A stretch of 24,578 bases of DNA from Clostridiales bacterium. GTDB lineage: Bacteria; Bacillota; Clostridia; Oscillospirales; Butyricicoccaceae. Shown here in pieces: positions 1 through 7,357 of the stretch. The notes below the pieces were generated by a model. The model worked only from the letters and a program-made list of their open reading frames with translations. It was not told the origin of the DNA and ran no database searches. Made by a program: the position numbers and the translations under genes. The stretch is taken from the NCBI GenBank assembly GCA_019421385.1, contig JAHZFK010000014.1, forward strand, positions 45,675 to 70,252. The letters run 5' to 3'. Positions within the stretch are counted from its first letter, which is position 1. Every line of letters starts with the position of its first letter.

Positions 1-357
1 CATAGCGGCAACGGCGATGGTATTTCCTGCATTGCGCTGCATTTTGACGGCAACGAGATGATAAAACAAATCGAAGCGGATGCTGCGTGGCAGCCGTTTC
101 CGCTGGATGAAACCGTTCAGACATTGGTCTATGGGGTATCTGATGCAGAAAGCAGCATTGGCCCGTTTTTGACGGATGAGGACGGCGAAACGCTGGTGCC
201 GGAGATTAAGAATGGGTATTATCGCTTAATTGACCGGCAAGTGGAACAGGATGCGGCAACCGGTGCGGATATTTTGAACAGGGCTTCCTTTAATTTTACC
301 GTGGGGCTTTATGATACCGATACCAATACGCTGTATTGTTGCGAGCTGGATACCTGA
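1..357 (+). CDS. Hypothetical protein, C-terminal part (5' end outside window)
   Basis: The frame is open from base 1 through to the TGA at 355-357, so this is the last 118 codons of a gene that starts upstream of the window. The ATG at 58 is internal: the residues before it (HSGNGDGISCIALHFDGNE) continue the same fold-like pattern without a break and no ribosome site precedes it. The visible part is acidic, soluble-looking, and has no signal peptide or membrane segment. I do not recognise the family and assign no function. It ends 12 bases before a bidirectional terminator shared with the convergent regulator gene. Confidence 0.75.
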   Translation, partial: HSGNGDGISCIALHFDGNEMIKQIEADAAWQPFPLDETVQTLVYGVSDAESSIGPFLTDEDGETLVPEIKNGYYRLIDRQVEQDAATGADILNRASFNFTVGLYDTDTNTLYCCELDT

Positions 358-369
358 TAGAGAACATAG

Positions 370-403
370 AAAAAGGATGCTGCATTTGCGGCATCCTTTT
401 TTT
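370..403. terminator. Bidirectional intrinsic terminator
   Basis: AAAAGGATGC (371-380) pairs perfectly with GCATCCTTTT (391-400) around a 10-nt loop and is followed by more T. The A-run on the left gives a T-run on the other strand, so it can end both the partial gene on the left and the convergent XRE gene on the right. Confidence 0.85.
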
Positions 404-408
404 GTGTT

Positions 409-618
409 TCATTCAAAAAAGAACAAATCTTCAAATTTTTTGTCCAGTGCAATACACAGAATGAGCGCAAGCTTCGCGGTCGGATTGAACTGACCGGTTT
501 CGATGGAACTGATTGTGTTGCGTGATACGCCGACCAGCTCTGCCAGCTGGGCTTGTGATAGACTTTTTTCAACGCGCGCTTCTTTCAAGCGGTTGTGCAG
601 AATCAGTTTGTTGTCCAT
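409..618 (-). CDS. XRE/Cro-type helix-turn-helix transcriptional regulator
   Basis: A 69-residue protein consisting almost only of a Cro/C1-type DNA-binding domain: residues about 10-62 include SQAQLAELVGVSRNTISSIE, the helix-turn-helix, followed by NPTAKLALILCIAL. This short form (YozG-like) is common in Bacillota beside small membrane proteins. It starts 3 bases after the stop of the upstream membrane gene, so the two are surely one transcript and probably translationally coupled. By analogy it binds its own promoter; two identical-architecture palindromes lie at 965-980 and 996-1013. A role as autorepressor of this pair is inference. The family assignment is secure. Confidence 0.92.
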   Translation of the reverse strand: MDNKLILHNRLKEARVEKSLSQAQLAELVGVSRNTISSIETGQFNPTAKLALILCIALDKKFEDLFFFE

Positions 619-621
619 CGC

Positions 622-933
622 TCATCCCACCACGCGCATTACATAGGTGATGAGGTTAGCAATGGCAAGAAAACCGCCTGCAATGGTAGTAACTAGTAAA
701 GATTTTTCTTTGCTGAACCGATAGCGGGGATAGGCTTCGGCCGCAACATATGTCCAAAAGACTGCGGCCAGCGCATCGTTTGACCGATTGGTACACATGC
801 TGAAAATGAAGAGAAAAATCAGAACGATGATGAATGCGATAATGCCGATTTGTCTGCCCTGATCTTCCGCATTCTTTTTGCCTTCATCTGTGTTTTCACT
901 GCGGCTTTTCGCCAGAATTTCTTCTTTGTTCAT
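622..933 (-). CDS. Small integral membrane protein, DUF6442-like
   Basis: A 103-residue protein. The charged N-terminus (MNKEEILAKSRSEN...) precedes three hydrophobic segments at about residues 29-46, 56-66 and 80-100. The MNKEEILxKSRxEN opening and the partnership with a short XRE regulator fit the DUF6442 family as I know it; its function is not established. First gene of the minus-strand pair; the ribosome site AGAGGTG lies just upstream of the ATG. Transcription starts from the promoter overlapping the palindromes at 965-1014. A role in sensing at the membrane for the partner regulator is possible but not shown by the sequence. Confidence 0.85.
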   Translation of the reverse strand: MNKEEILAKSRSENTDEGKKNAEDQGRQIGIIAFIIVLIFLFIFSMCTNRSNDALAAVFWTYVAAEAYPRYRFSKEKSLLVTTIAGGFLAIANLITYVMRVVG

Positions 934-964
934 AAAGCACCTCTTTATCTCTATCTACCGTTGT

Positions 965-1014
965 GCCAAGTGTTCTTGGCGTATTCAGTATAACATGACA
1001 AGTGAACTTGTCAA
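965..1014 (-). promoter_or_regulatory. Promoter of the regulator/membrane pair with two palindromic operators
   Basis: On the minus strand TTGACA (1014-1009) and TATACT (about 992-987) are spaced 16 bases. Two perfect dyads share one design: TGACAAGTGAACTTGTCA (996-1013), which covers the -35 and spacer, and GCCAAGTGTTCTTGGC (965-980), downstream of the -10. Both have CAAG half-sites with the same 4-base spacing, as expected for a dimeric XRE repressor. A degraded third copy (CAAAGTTTTCTTG) lies near 1023-1035. Confidence 0.75.
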
Positions 1015-1096
1015 GATGGATTGCAAAGTTTTCTTGACAAAATGTGTGGTAGAACAAAAGTGGACACAAAATCTGCTCATCACGACGGGTGGTGTA

Positions 1097-1125
1097 TTGT
1101 TTCCGGAAGCGGAAACGGGTATAAT
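1097..1125 (+). promoter_or_regulatory. Promoter of the M42 peptidase operon with an 18-bp dyad in the spacer
   Basis: TTGTTT (1097-1102) and TATAAT (1120-1125) are separated by 17 bases. The spacer is largely filled by the dyad GTTTCCGGAAGCGGAAAC (1099-1116, 7-bp arms), which overlaps the -35. This suggests repression by a dimeric regulator of unknown identity; its half-site differs from that of the neighbouring XRE operators. Confidence 0.65.
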
Positions 1126-1180
1126 AGAATCTACGGGCGAGTAACTGCTCGTTTCCAAATCAAAAAAGGAGGAATGTTCC

Positions 1181-2215
1181 TTGCAGATAGAGAAAACCCT
1201 GCATACGCTGTGCGCGCTGCCAGCGGTGAGCGGGTTTGAAGAACAGGCGGCGCAGGCGGTTGCTGCGCTGCTGTGGCCGCTGTGTGATACCGTTGAGGTC
1301 GACCATAACGGCAATGTGCTGGGGTATAAGAGCTGCGGTCGTAAACACGCTAAAACCGTGCTGCTGGACGCGCACCTTGACCAGATCGGCTTTGTTGTTA
1401 CCGAGGTGCTGGACGGCGGCTTTTTGCGTTTTGCGCCGGTCGGCGGTGTCGATCCGCGTATGCTGCTTGCTACCGAAGTGACCATTCTGGCGGACGAGCC
1501 GTTGTACGGTGTGGTCAGCTGTATGCCGCCACACCTGCTGAAAGCAGGCGAACAGGACAAAGCAGTGCCGATCGACCAAATGTTGATCGACACCGGACTG
1601 GAAAACGCCCAGGAAAAAATTCGCATCGGTACGCCGATCGTATTTACGCAGCAGCCGGTGAAGCTGCTCGGCGGGCAGGTGTGCAGCAAATGTCTGGATG
1701 ACCGAGCAGGCGTGGCTGCGATTCTGCTTGCACTCGAAAAGCTCAAAAAGCACAAAAAACGTCGCTGCAACATCGCGGTGCTCATCAGTGCGCAGGAAGA
1801 GGTTACCGGCCTCGGCGCGCAGACCGGTGCGTTTGCGGTGCAGCCGGAATATGCGATCGCGGTGGATGTGACACACGGTAAGACACCGGACGGTCCGTCG
1901 GACGGCGTGTTTGAACTGGGCAGCGGTCCGGCTATCGGCGTAGGACCAAATCTGCACCGTGGACTGACCAAACGGCTGATCAAAACCGCAAAAGCGAACG
2001 ATATCGACTATTCGCTTGAGGTGATGGAGGGTAACACAGGTACAAATGCGTGGACGATGCAGATTGTGGCACACGGCATTGCGACCGCGCTTCTGTCCAT
2101 CCCGGAGAAATATATGCACACGCCGGTCGAAGTGGTCAAAACGTCCGATGTGGAGGACGTGGCGGAGCTGATCTATCGCTTTTTGTGCGATTTTGACGGG
2201 GAGGTGGAAGCATGA
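1181..2215 (+). CDS. M42-family metallo-aminopeptidase, paralogue 1
   Basis: A 344-residue cytosolic metallopeptidase of the M42 (glutamyl aminopeptidase/TET/FrvX) family, which trims N-terminal residues from peptides in large oligomeric shells. Expected metal and catalytic residues are visible: H65 and D67 in AHLDQIG, D173/D174 in CLDDRAG, E206-E207 in QEE, D229 in AVDVTHG and H313 in YMHTPVE. Start is TTG at 1181: AAAGGAGGA sits 7 bases upstream, and the ATG at 1174 is out of frame. First of three overlapping paralogues; its TGA overlaps the next ATG (ATGA). It has the most divergent motif spellings of the three (LDQ for MDE, HTP for HSP), suggesting a distinct specificity. That last point is inference. 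Confidence 0.93.
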   Translation: MQIEKTLHTLCALPAVSGFEEQAAQAVAALLWPLCDTVEVDHNGNVLGYKSCGRKHAKTVLLDAHLDQIGFVVTEVLDGGFLRFAPVGGVDPRMLLATEVTILADEPLYGVVSCMPPHLLKAGEQDKAVPIDQMLIDTGLENAQEKIRIGTPIVFTQQPVKLLGGQVCSKCLDDRAGVAAILLALEKLKKHKKRRCNIAVLISAQEEVTGLGAQTGAFAVQPEYAIAVDVTHGKTPDGPSDGVFELGSGPAIGVGPNLHRGLTKRLIKTAKANDIDYSLEVMEGNTGTNAWTMQIVAHGIATALLSIPEKYMHTPVEVVKTSDVEDVAELIYRFLCDFDGEVEA

Positions 2216-3234
2216 CCGAACTGCTGAAAGCGCTGTGTGCGCTGCCCGGCCCGTCGGGCTGTGAGGACGCGGTGCGTGAGTTTGTGCTCAAAAAGGCAAA
2301 GCCTTTTGCGGATGAAATCCGAACGGATGCCATCGGCAATGTGATGGTGTTCCGAAAGGGGCAGAAAACGCTCGAGCGCCCGGTGGTTTTGTGCGCACAT
2401 ATGGACGAAGTCGGCGTTATCGTCAAAAAAATCACCGAGGACGGTATGCTGAAATTTGGCTTTGTCGGCGGGGTGGATCCGCGCGTTGTGATTGGCAAGG
2501 GCGTGCGCTTTGGTGACACGCGCGGTGTCATTGGCATCAAGGCGGTGCATTTAACGACTGCCGCTGAGCAGCGCACCATGCCCAAGACCAAGGATTTGTA
2601 TATTGATATCGGCGCAACCAGCCGCGCGGCAGCAGAAGCCAAGGTGTCGTTGGGCGACTACGGCGTGTTCGATTCGGATGTTGTCCTGTTTGGCGACGGC
2701 CTTATCAAAGCCAAGGCAATCGACGACCGCATCGGCTGTGCAGCGTTGCTGACACTGCTGGAGGAGCAGCCGCCGGTGGACACATGGTTCTGCTTCACCG
2801 TACAAGAGGAGACCGGCCTGCGCGGCGCAGCCAGCATGGCATATGCGCTTGACCCGGGCTTTGCGCTGGTGATCGAGGGCACGACCGCAGCCGATTTAGC
2901 AGAGGTGACAGACGGCAAGGCGGTTTGCCGCGTGCGCGGCGGTGCGGTCATTCCGTTCATGGACGGCGCGACGATTTACGATGCAGCACTGTTTGAACTG
3001 CTGCGCGATGCTTGTATCCGACGCGGTATTCCGTGGCAAACCAAGACACGCATTTCCGGCGGCACGGACGCGGGACGTATCCATAAGAGCCGGGAAGGTG
3101 TGCGCGTGTGCGCTGTGGCTGCGCCCGTGCGTTATATCCATTCGCCGTCGAGCGTGGCGGCGCTGAGCGACTGCGAGGCAGTTTTGCAAGCGGCGCACGC
3201 ATTTCTGGAAGAACTGGGAGGAGAGACCGAATGA
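2212..3234 (+). CDS. M42-family metallo-aminopeptidase, paralogue 2
   Basis: 340 residues, same family and full length. Ligands and catalytic residues: H63/D65 (AHMDEVG), D171/D172 (AIDDRIG), E199-E200 (QEETGLRG), H310 (YIHSPSS). The fourth ligand position reads IEGT (E222) instead of VDVT, a Glu-for-Asp change in the metal ligand; this variant occurs in functional family members to my knowledge, so activity is still likely. ATGA overlaps join it to both neighbours, so all three proteins should be made in similar amounts. It may co-assemble with them. Confidence 0.92.
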   Translation: MTELLKALCALPGPSGCEDAVREFVLKKAKPFADEIRTDAIGNVMVFRKGQKTLERPVVLCAHMDEVGVIVKKITEDGMLKFGFVGGVDPRVVIGKGVRFGDTRGVIGIKAVHLTTAAEQRTMPKTKDLYIDIGATSRAAAEAKVSLGDYGVFDSDVVLFGDGLIKAKAIDDRIGCAALLTLLEEQPPVDTWFCFTVQEETGLRGAASMAYALDPGFALVIEGTTAADLAEVTDGKAVCRVRGGAVIPFMDGATIYDAALFELLRDACIRRGIPWQTKTRISGGTDAGRIHKSREGVRVCAVAAPVRYIHSPSSVAALSDCEAVLQAAHAFLEELGGETE

Positions 3235-4238
3235 GCAAGGTTTTTGATTTATGGTGCGAAGTCGGCGGTGCGTTCGGCCCGTCCGGCCGCGAGGATGATG
3301 TGCGTGAGGCGATCGCGGCGATTGCGGGTGAATATATTGACGATGTGACAACAGACGCGTTGGGCAACCTCATCTGCCGCAAAAAGGGAAGCGGCAAAAA
3401 GGTGCTGTTCGCCGCGCACATGGATTCTATCGGCGTGGTAGCAACCTATATCGACGAAAAGGGTTTTATCCGCTTTTCACAGGTCGGCGGCCTGTTCAAG
3501 GGTGATCTCATCAACATTATGGTGCGGTTTGCGAACGGCACGCGCGGTGTCATCTCTTATGAGGAGAAAACGCCGTTTAAGGATCTGACGCTGGACAACC
3601 TGTTTATTGACATTGGTGCAAAAGACCGTACGGATGCAGAGAAGCAGGTGCAGGTGGGCGATTTTGCGGTGTTTGAAGCGCCGCGCTTTGAGCAGAATGG
3701 TGTGCTGTGTGGCCCATATCTGGATAACCGCATCGGCTGTGTGGCGCTGCTGCGGGCGATGGAGCAGATAGGGGAGACGGACAACGACCTGTACTTCGTG
3801 TTCACAGCGCAGGAGGAAGTCGGTCTGCGCGGCGCGGGCGCGGCAGCGTTTGCTGTGCAGCCGGATGTTGCTATTGCGGTGGATGTGACCGACACGGGCG
3901 ACCTGCCCGAGCGTAAAACGCCGATGGCGGTCGATATGGGCAAAGGCCCGGCGGTCAAGGTGATGGATCGCTCGGTGATTTGCACGCCGGCAGTGTGTGC
4001 AGCGCTGGAACAAGCAGCGGCAGATTGCGGCGTGCAGACCCAGCGCGAGATTTTGCAGTTCGGAGGCACGGATACGGCAGCGCTGCAAAAGGCGCGCGCG
4101 GGCGTGCAGGCAGGCGCAGTGTCCATCCCAACGCGCTATATCCATTCTCCGAGCGAGATGTGCGCGGAGAGCGATGTCGAGGATGCAGCAAAGATGCTTG
4201 CACGCTTCGCAATGGATTTTGGTGCAAAGGACGCATAA
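3231..4238 (+). CDS. M42-family metallo-aminopeptidase, paralogue 3
   Basis: 335 residues. The start is the ATG at 3231, preceded by GGGAGGAGA and overlapping the previous stop by ATGA; the in-frame extension to 3108 runs inside the previous gene and is rejected. Complete M42 signature: H63/D65 (AHMDSIG), D165 (LDNRIG), E195-E196 (QEEVGLRG), D218 (AVDVTD), H305 (YIHSPSE). Third gene of the operon, closed by the terminator at 4245-4288. Three adjacent paralogues, each with an apparently complete active site, suggest either different residue preferences or mixed oligomers, as reported for archaeal TET peptidases. Which of these applies cannot be read from sequence. Confidence 0.93.
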   Translation: MSKVFDLWCEVGGAFGPSGREDDVREAIAAIAGEYIDDVTTDALGNLICRKKGSGKKVLFAAHMDSIGVVATYIDEKGFIRFSQVGGLFKGDLINIMVRFANGTRGVISYEEKTPFKDLTLDNLFIDIGAKDRTDAEKQVQVGDFAVFEAPRFEQNGVLCGPYLDNRIGCVALLRAMEQIGETDNDLYFVFTAQEEVGLRGAGAAAFAVQPDVAIAVDVTDTGDLPERKTPMAVDMGKGPAVKVMDRSVICTPAVCAALEQAAADCGVQTQREILQFGGTDTAALQKARAGVQAGAVSIPTRYIHSPSEMCAESDVEDAAKMLARFAMDFGAKDA

Positions 4239-4244
4239 AGGCAT

Positions 4245-4288
4245 AAAACCGGGCGGGATGCGGATTGACCGTATCTCGCCTGGTTTTT
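4245..4288 (+). terminator. Intrinsic terminator of the M42 operon
   Basis: AAAACCGGGCG...GCGG pairs imperfectly with CCGTATCTCGCCTGGTTTTT around ATTGA, ending in a T-run. It starts 6 bases after the last peptidase stop codon. Confidence 0.75.
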
Positions 4289-4348
4289 AAATTTTCACGC
4301 TTCTCAAAAAGTCTCCTGCGGAAAGTCCGGTTTAAAGGACTTGATATC

Positions 4349-4357
4349 TGCTATGAT
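4349..4357 (+). promoter_or_regulatory. Probable extended -10 promoter
   Basis: TGCTATGAT (4349-4357) is an extended -10 element without a good -35. It lies after the M42 terminator and about 70 bases upstream of the next gene, where a new promoter is needed. Confidence 0.4.
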
Positions 4358-4429
4358 GATACCAGAAAAACCAATCGGACACACAGGTATAAAAATATTT
4401 GCATCAGAAAAAAGGGGGACAGGAGTATA

Positions 4430-4693
4430 ATGGGAGAAGCACAGCACAAAGCCGCCATAACAACCTTGTCGATTTGTGGTATCGTTGTATTATTCATCCT
4501 GAAAATCGGTGTGAAAACGCGTACGATCATTCCTATGCTGTATTGGTTGGCGTTGCAGACGATTTGGAGCGAGTTTCAGGCAGATCACACAATGTTGGCG
4601 CATGGCATCGGTTATGCAATGCTGGTAATGGTGTTTTTGTCTTGGGTTGTAACGTTTGTTCATTTCATTCAGCGGAGCCGTTCGGTCAGATGA
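4430..4693 (+). CDS. Small membrane protein, unknown function
   Basis: Start chosen at the ATG at 4430, preceded by GGGGGACAGGAG; the upstream in-frame extension to 4265 crosses the terminator and promoter region. The 87-residue product has two or three hydrophobic segments (about residues 8-24, 30-42 and 58-77) with a basic tail QRSRSVR, so it should sit in the cytoplasmic membrane with that tail inside. I do not recognise the family. The stop is 13 bases before the next start and the next ribosome site AAAGGGG overlaps its end, so it is co-transcribed with the secreted transglutaminase-like protein. Confidence 0.6.
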   Translation: MGEAQHKAAITTLSICGIVVLFILKIGVKTRTIIPMLYWLALQTIWSEFQADHTMLAHGIGYAMLVMVFLSWVVTFVHFIQRSRSVR

Positions 4694-4706
4694 AAGGGGA
4701 ATTGTG

Positions 4707-6101
4707 ATGAAAAAACGGATGAAAACGACAGTGGTATGCGCGGCAGCGATGATGGTCTGTATGGCAGTGTCTGCCATTGCGGCAAACGAGATCATTGCCA
4801 CACCAACCCGCGATATGGGGCAGTCGGTTTATGTGGACAATACCCGCGTTTATCCGACTGGCTATAATATTGAGGGCAACAATTATTTCAAACTGCGTGA
4901 TATTGGCGCATTGGTAGGCTTTGGCGTAGAGTGGGACAGTGCGACGCAGACCGTTGAGATCAGCACAGCTCGAAAAGCCTCCAGCACTACCGGCATCACA
5001 GATGAAGCGGTAGAGGGTGCGGTCGCTCGGGTGACTGACCAGCGTATTGCAGTCGATGGAATCTATGCAAATATGAAAGCTTACCAAATCAATGGAAATA
5101 ATTATGTTAAGCTGCGAGATATTGCTTTTCAAGTGAATTTCGGTGTGGATTTTGATAACGCGACAAATCGTGTGATCATCTCTCCCAAGTTGTTTTACGG
5201 GGAGAAGGCGGAAGGAATCGGCAATGATATTTATGAAATCATAGCGAATCCGTCAAAGCGGCCTGCGCCAACCCCTGTGGATGGTAACGCGCACCACGGT
5301 GATGTGGTTTTCTGGTATTATTGTCTCCCGGAAGAATATCTTCCGTATGTGCAGAACATCGCGTCAAGTAATTATGCGGAAATCTCGATGTCTGGCGACC
5401 AACCATTTGTGACCTTTGAGCAAGAAAAAGATGTGTATATGACGCTCCCTTTGGCAGTATCTACGCCGGAAGAGGTGGAAAAACTCGAGTCTGCGGTTGA
5501 AACCGTGATTGTGTCCTGCGTGAGAGATGGGATGAGCGATTATGAGGTTGCAAAGGCCCTGCACGATTGGCTTGTGCTGAATAATAGATATGCTGAGGGG
5601 GAGTATGCGGCCGGTGACAGACCATATAAGCAATATACTGCTTATGGTGCGCTTGTAGATCGGGTTTCTGTTTGCGAGGGCTATGCGGAAGCATATAAAA
5701 AGCTGATGGATCGTGCGGGTATTCCGTGCGAATTGATTTCCGGCTGGGCAGGCGGCCCCCATGCATGGAATATTGTGCAAATTGATGGCGAGTGGTACCA
5801 TGTAGATACCACATGGGATGATCCAATTCCAAACAGGGAAGGATATGTACGGTATGAGTATTTTTTGAAGAGTGATGCAGCCATGTCATTTGATCACAAT
5901 AATTGGGATACGCCACATGGTGCTTGCACGAGTACCCGGTATGATGATGCGGTGATCCTTTCTCCGGCAGAAGAAAAAGAAAGCGAAGAACAGAGCGGTG
6001 ATATAAAGTATAACATTATCTCAGATGACAGCGATGAGGTGATCACTGAAAACACAATCATTGTAACGGATCATGGAACAATAACCATTACCTATAAATA
6101 A
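4707..6101 (+). CDS. Secreted transglutaminase-like protein with copper-amine-oxidase-like N-terminal domain
   Basis: 464 residues, start at the ATG at 4707 with AAAGGGG 7 bases upstream. A signal peptide (MKKRMKTTVVCAAAMMVCMA..., cleavage likely after SAIA) is followed by two copies of a motif typical of copper-amine-oxidase N-domain-like modules (NNYFKLRDIGALVGFGVEWD at about 58-77 and NNYVKLRDIAFQVNFGVDFD at 131-150), which are cell-surface modules in Clostridia. The C-terminal half is a transglutaminase/protease-like domain with the expected triad: C323 in SVCEGYAEAY, H352 in PHAWN, D367 in YHVDTTWDD. These proteins are thought to act on cell-wall or surface peptides; the substrate is unknown. 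The tail after about residue 415 is acidic, then Ile/Thr-rich. Confidence 0.9.
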   Translation: MKKRMKTTVVCAAAMMVCMAVSAIAANEIIATPTRDMGQSVYVDNTRVYPTGYNIEGNNYFKLRDIGALVGFGVEWDSATQTVEISTARKASSTTGITDEAVEGAVARVTDQRIAVDGIYANMKAYQINGNNYVKLRDIAFQVNFGVDFDNATNRVIISPKLFYGEKAEGIGNDIYEIIANPSKRPAPTPVDGNAHHGDVVFWYYCLPEEYLPYVQNIASSNYAEISMSGDQPFVTFEQEKDVYMTLPLAVSTPEEVEKLESAVETVIVSCVRDGMSDYEVAKALHDWLVLNNRYAEGEYAAGDRPYKQYTAYGALVDRVSVCEGYAEAYKKLMDRAGIPCELISGWAGGPHAWNIVQIDGEWYHVDTTWDDPIPNREGYVRYEYFLKSDAAMSFDHNNWDTPHGACTSTRYDDAVILSPAEEKESEEQSGDIKYNIISDDSDEVITENTIIVTDHGTITITYK

Positions 6102-6102
6102 G

Positions 6103-6144
6103 GAGAAGAGCGATTAGGACAATCTAATCGCTCTTCTCTTTATT
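6103..6144 (+). terminator. Intrinsic terminator
   Basis: GAGAAGAGCGATTA (6103-6116) pairs perfectly with TAATCGCTCTTCTC (6125-6138), followed by TTTATT. It begins next to the transglutaminase-like stop codon. Bases 6145-6354 beyond it hold nothing that I recognise. Confidence 0.85.
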
Positions 6145-6354
6145 GTGTGTTTTACTCAAATATGTAGAAAGCGTATCAATCTTTTGGTTGACTCGTGCCT
6201 TTCGAATATGGACGGGATCTTGATTTGCTGTTTCACGTTGCGGCTTGTTGTGTATGGACTATTTTATTGAATGAAACTTTCTTGTGAGAAAGCGGAGAAT
6301 GGGGAATGACTGAACATTAAAACGAACAGGTACGTTAATTTTTTAAGATTTTCC

Positions 6355-6383
6355 TTGACAATGGCTGTCAAATTTGTTATTCT
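6355..6383 (+). promoter_or_regulatory. Host tRNA-Pro promoter, now driving a broken tRNA
   Basis: TTGACA (6355-6360) and TATTCT (6378-6383) have 17-base spacing and lie 28 bases upstream of the tRNA 5' half. The whole block closely matches the promoter at 20001-20029. Confidence 0.8.
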
Positions 6384-6411
6384 ATTTTAGCAGAATTTAT
6401 TTTGTTTTAAT

Positions 6412-6449
6412 CCGGGTGTAGCGCAGCTGGTAGCGTGCTTGACTGGGGG
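6412..6449 (+). pseudogene. 5' half of tRNA-Pro(GGG), interrupted by the integrative element (attL)
   Basis: Acceptor strand CCGGGTG, T8-A9, D-arm GCGC-AGCTGGTA-GCGT, and anticodon arm CTTGA plus loop CTGGGGG match tRNA-Pro up to G38; then the sequence departs (AGATACC...) and no 3' half follows. The D-arm is closer to the common tRNA-Pro form than that of the intact gene at 20060. This is the host's original 5' half, left behind at the left end of the element. Confidence 0.88.
6435..6449 (+). repeat. Attachment core, left copy (attL)
   Basis: GTGCTTGACTGGGGG, identical to 20084-20098. It covers the tRNA anticodon stem 5' strand and the loop through G38. Sequence to the right differs completely from the right-hand copy. 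Confidence 0.85.
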
Positions 6450-6503
6450 AGATACCATCCAAAGACCTCCGTTATTATTTTATTCTAAATTTAAAATATA
6501 TGC

Positions 6504-6537
6504 AACCGCTTATTTGTAAAAATAAGCGGTTTTTTTT
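6504..6537 (+). terminator. Intrinsic terminator just inside the left end
   Basis: AACCGCTTATTT (6504-6515) pairs perfectly with AAATAAGCGGTT (6520-6531), loop GTAA, then a T-run to 6537. It would stop transcription running in from the host tRNA promoter about 120 bases upstream. Confidence 0.9.
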
Positions 6538-6581
6538 GATATTATTAACTTAACCAAGTGATGACAATTAAATGAGTTTAC

Positions 6582-6608
6582 TTGTATGATTTGTATGACT
6601 TGCATGAT
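6582..6608 (+). repeat. Three tandem 9-bp repeats near the left end
   Basis: TTGTATGAT, TTGTATGAC, TTGCATGAT run head to tail directly upstream of the first promoter. They could be iteron-like or operator half-sites, or recombinase arm sites; the sequence alone does not decide. Confidence 0.6.
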
Positions 6609-6612
6609 AGTA

Positions 6613-6641
6613 TTTACATGCTTGGTTTTTTCTGTTATTAT
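6613..6641 (+). promoter_or_regulatory. Promoter of the first element operon
   Basis: TTTACA (6613-6618) and TATTAT (6636-6641) are 17 bases apart, directly after the 9-bp repeats. Transcription would start near 6648. Confidence 0.6.
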
Positions 6642-6676
6642 ATATAATATATAGAAGAATGGACGGACGAAAGATT

Positions 6677-7354
6677 ATGGCTAAGCAGATTGTGTTTAAC
6701 AAGCAGGAACAATCTTTTACTTATCAGAAAGTATTAGACAAAAAGAACAATAGCGGTGCGCCAGAAATTGAATTCAAGTTCATTGTAGAGCGTGAGAAGT
6801 CTGCCCAGAACGGTAGAGAGCGGCTTGTTATCACGGCATTGGATAGGGATGGTAAAGAGACCGGGAAAATATCTGCTGCAATGCCCAAGCTAGTTGATAA
6901 TTTATTATCCTTACGCGAATATGGCGTTATCGCGTCCCGGATTGTTTTCACGGATTTAGCAAAGTGCATTGAAAACAATTATTATGATTTGAAATGCGAA
7001 AGCTTTGATGATGAGGGAACCATCAGTGGTGAGGTATTAAACGCTATTCTGGCGATGGTAACAGACTGTATCGCAGAGGGAATGGCATTCCCAACCACAA
7101 TAAAAGGTGAGATGTGTTGTAATATCCCTGTAAAAGAATTTCAGGACTTGATAAGGGATAGCGAGTATGCTGCGATAGACCTAACGGAGTTAAAGAGACA
7201 GTTGAAGCAGAAAGGTTATACAAAGTGTAGCACTGGAAGATATGACTGCACGGTAAAGGAACCTGAGAAAGACAAAGCGATAAAAGTTATGTCATTTCGA
7301 AAGAGCGCATTACCAGAATTACCAGAATTACCAACATCGGAAACGGATGGATGA
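6677..7354 (+). CDS. Unknown soluble protein preceding the adenine methyltransferase
   Basis: 225 residues from the ATG at 6677. An in-frame ATG at 6659 would add MDGRKI, but it lies only about 11 bases from the predicted transcription start with AGAAG almost touching it, whereas GGACGG sits 10 bases before 6677. The product is mixed alpha/beta-looking, with no signal peptide or membrane segment, and ends in a short PELPELP repeat encoded by a 9-base DNA repeat. I do not recognise the family. It is separated from the methyltransferase by 3 bases, so the two are one operon and may act together. A DNA-binding or accessory role is speculation. Confidence 0.75.
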   Translation: MAKQIVFNKQEQSFTYQKVLDKKNNSGAPEIEFKFIVEREKSAQNGRERLVITALDRDGKETGKISAAMPKLVDNLLSLREYGVIASRIVFTDLAKCIENNYYDLKCESFDDEGTISGEVLNAILAMVTDCIAEGMAFPTTIKGEMCCNIPVKEFQDLIRDSEYAAIDLTELKRQLKQKGYTKCSTGRYDCTVKEPEKDKAIKVMSFRKSALPELPELPTSETDG

Positions 7355-7357
7355 GTA

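Noticed and set aside
985..1983. 332-codon ORF on the minus strand opposite the first M42 gene
   Set aside because: It is the shadow of a GC-rich coding gene: Ser/Pro/Thr/Arg-rich, without a ribosome site, and it overlaps a gene with a complete catalytic signature. The same applies to the other long minus-strand frames over 1160-4244.
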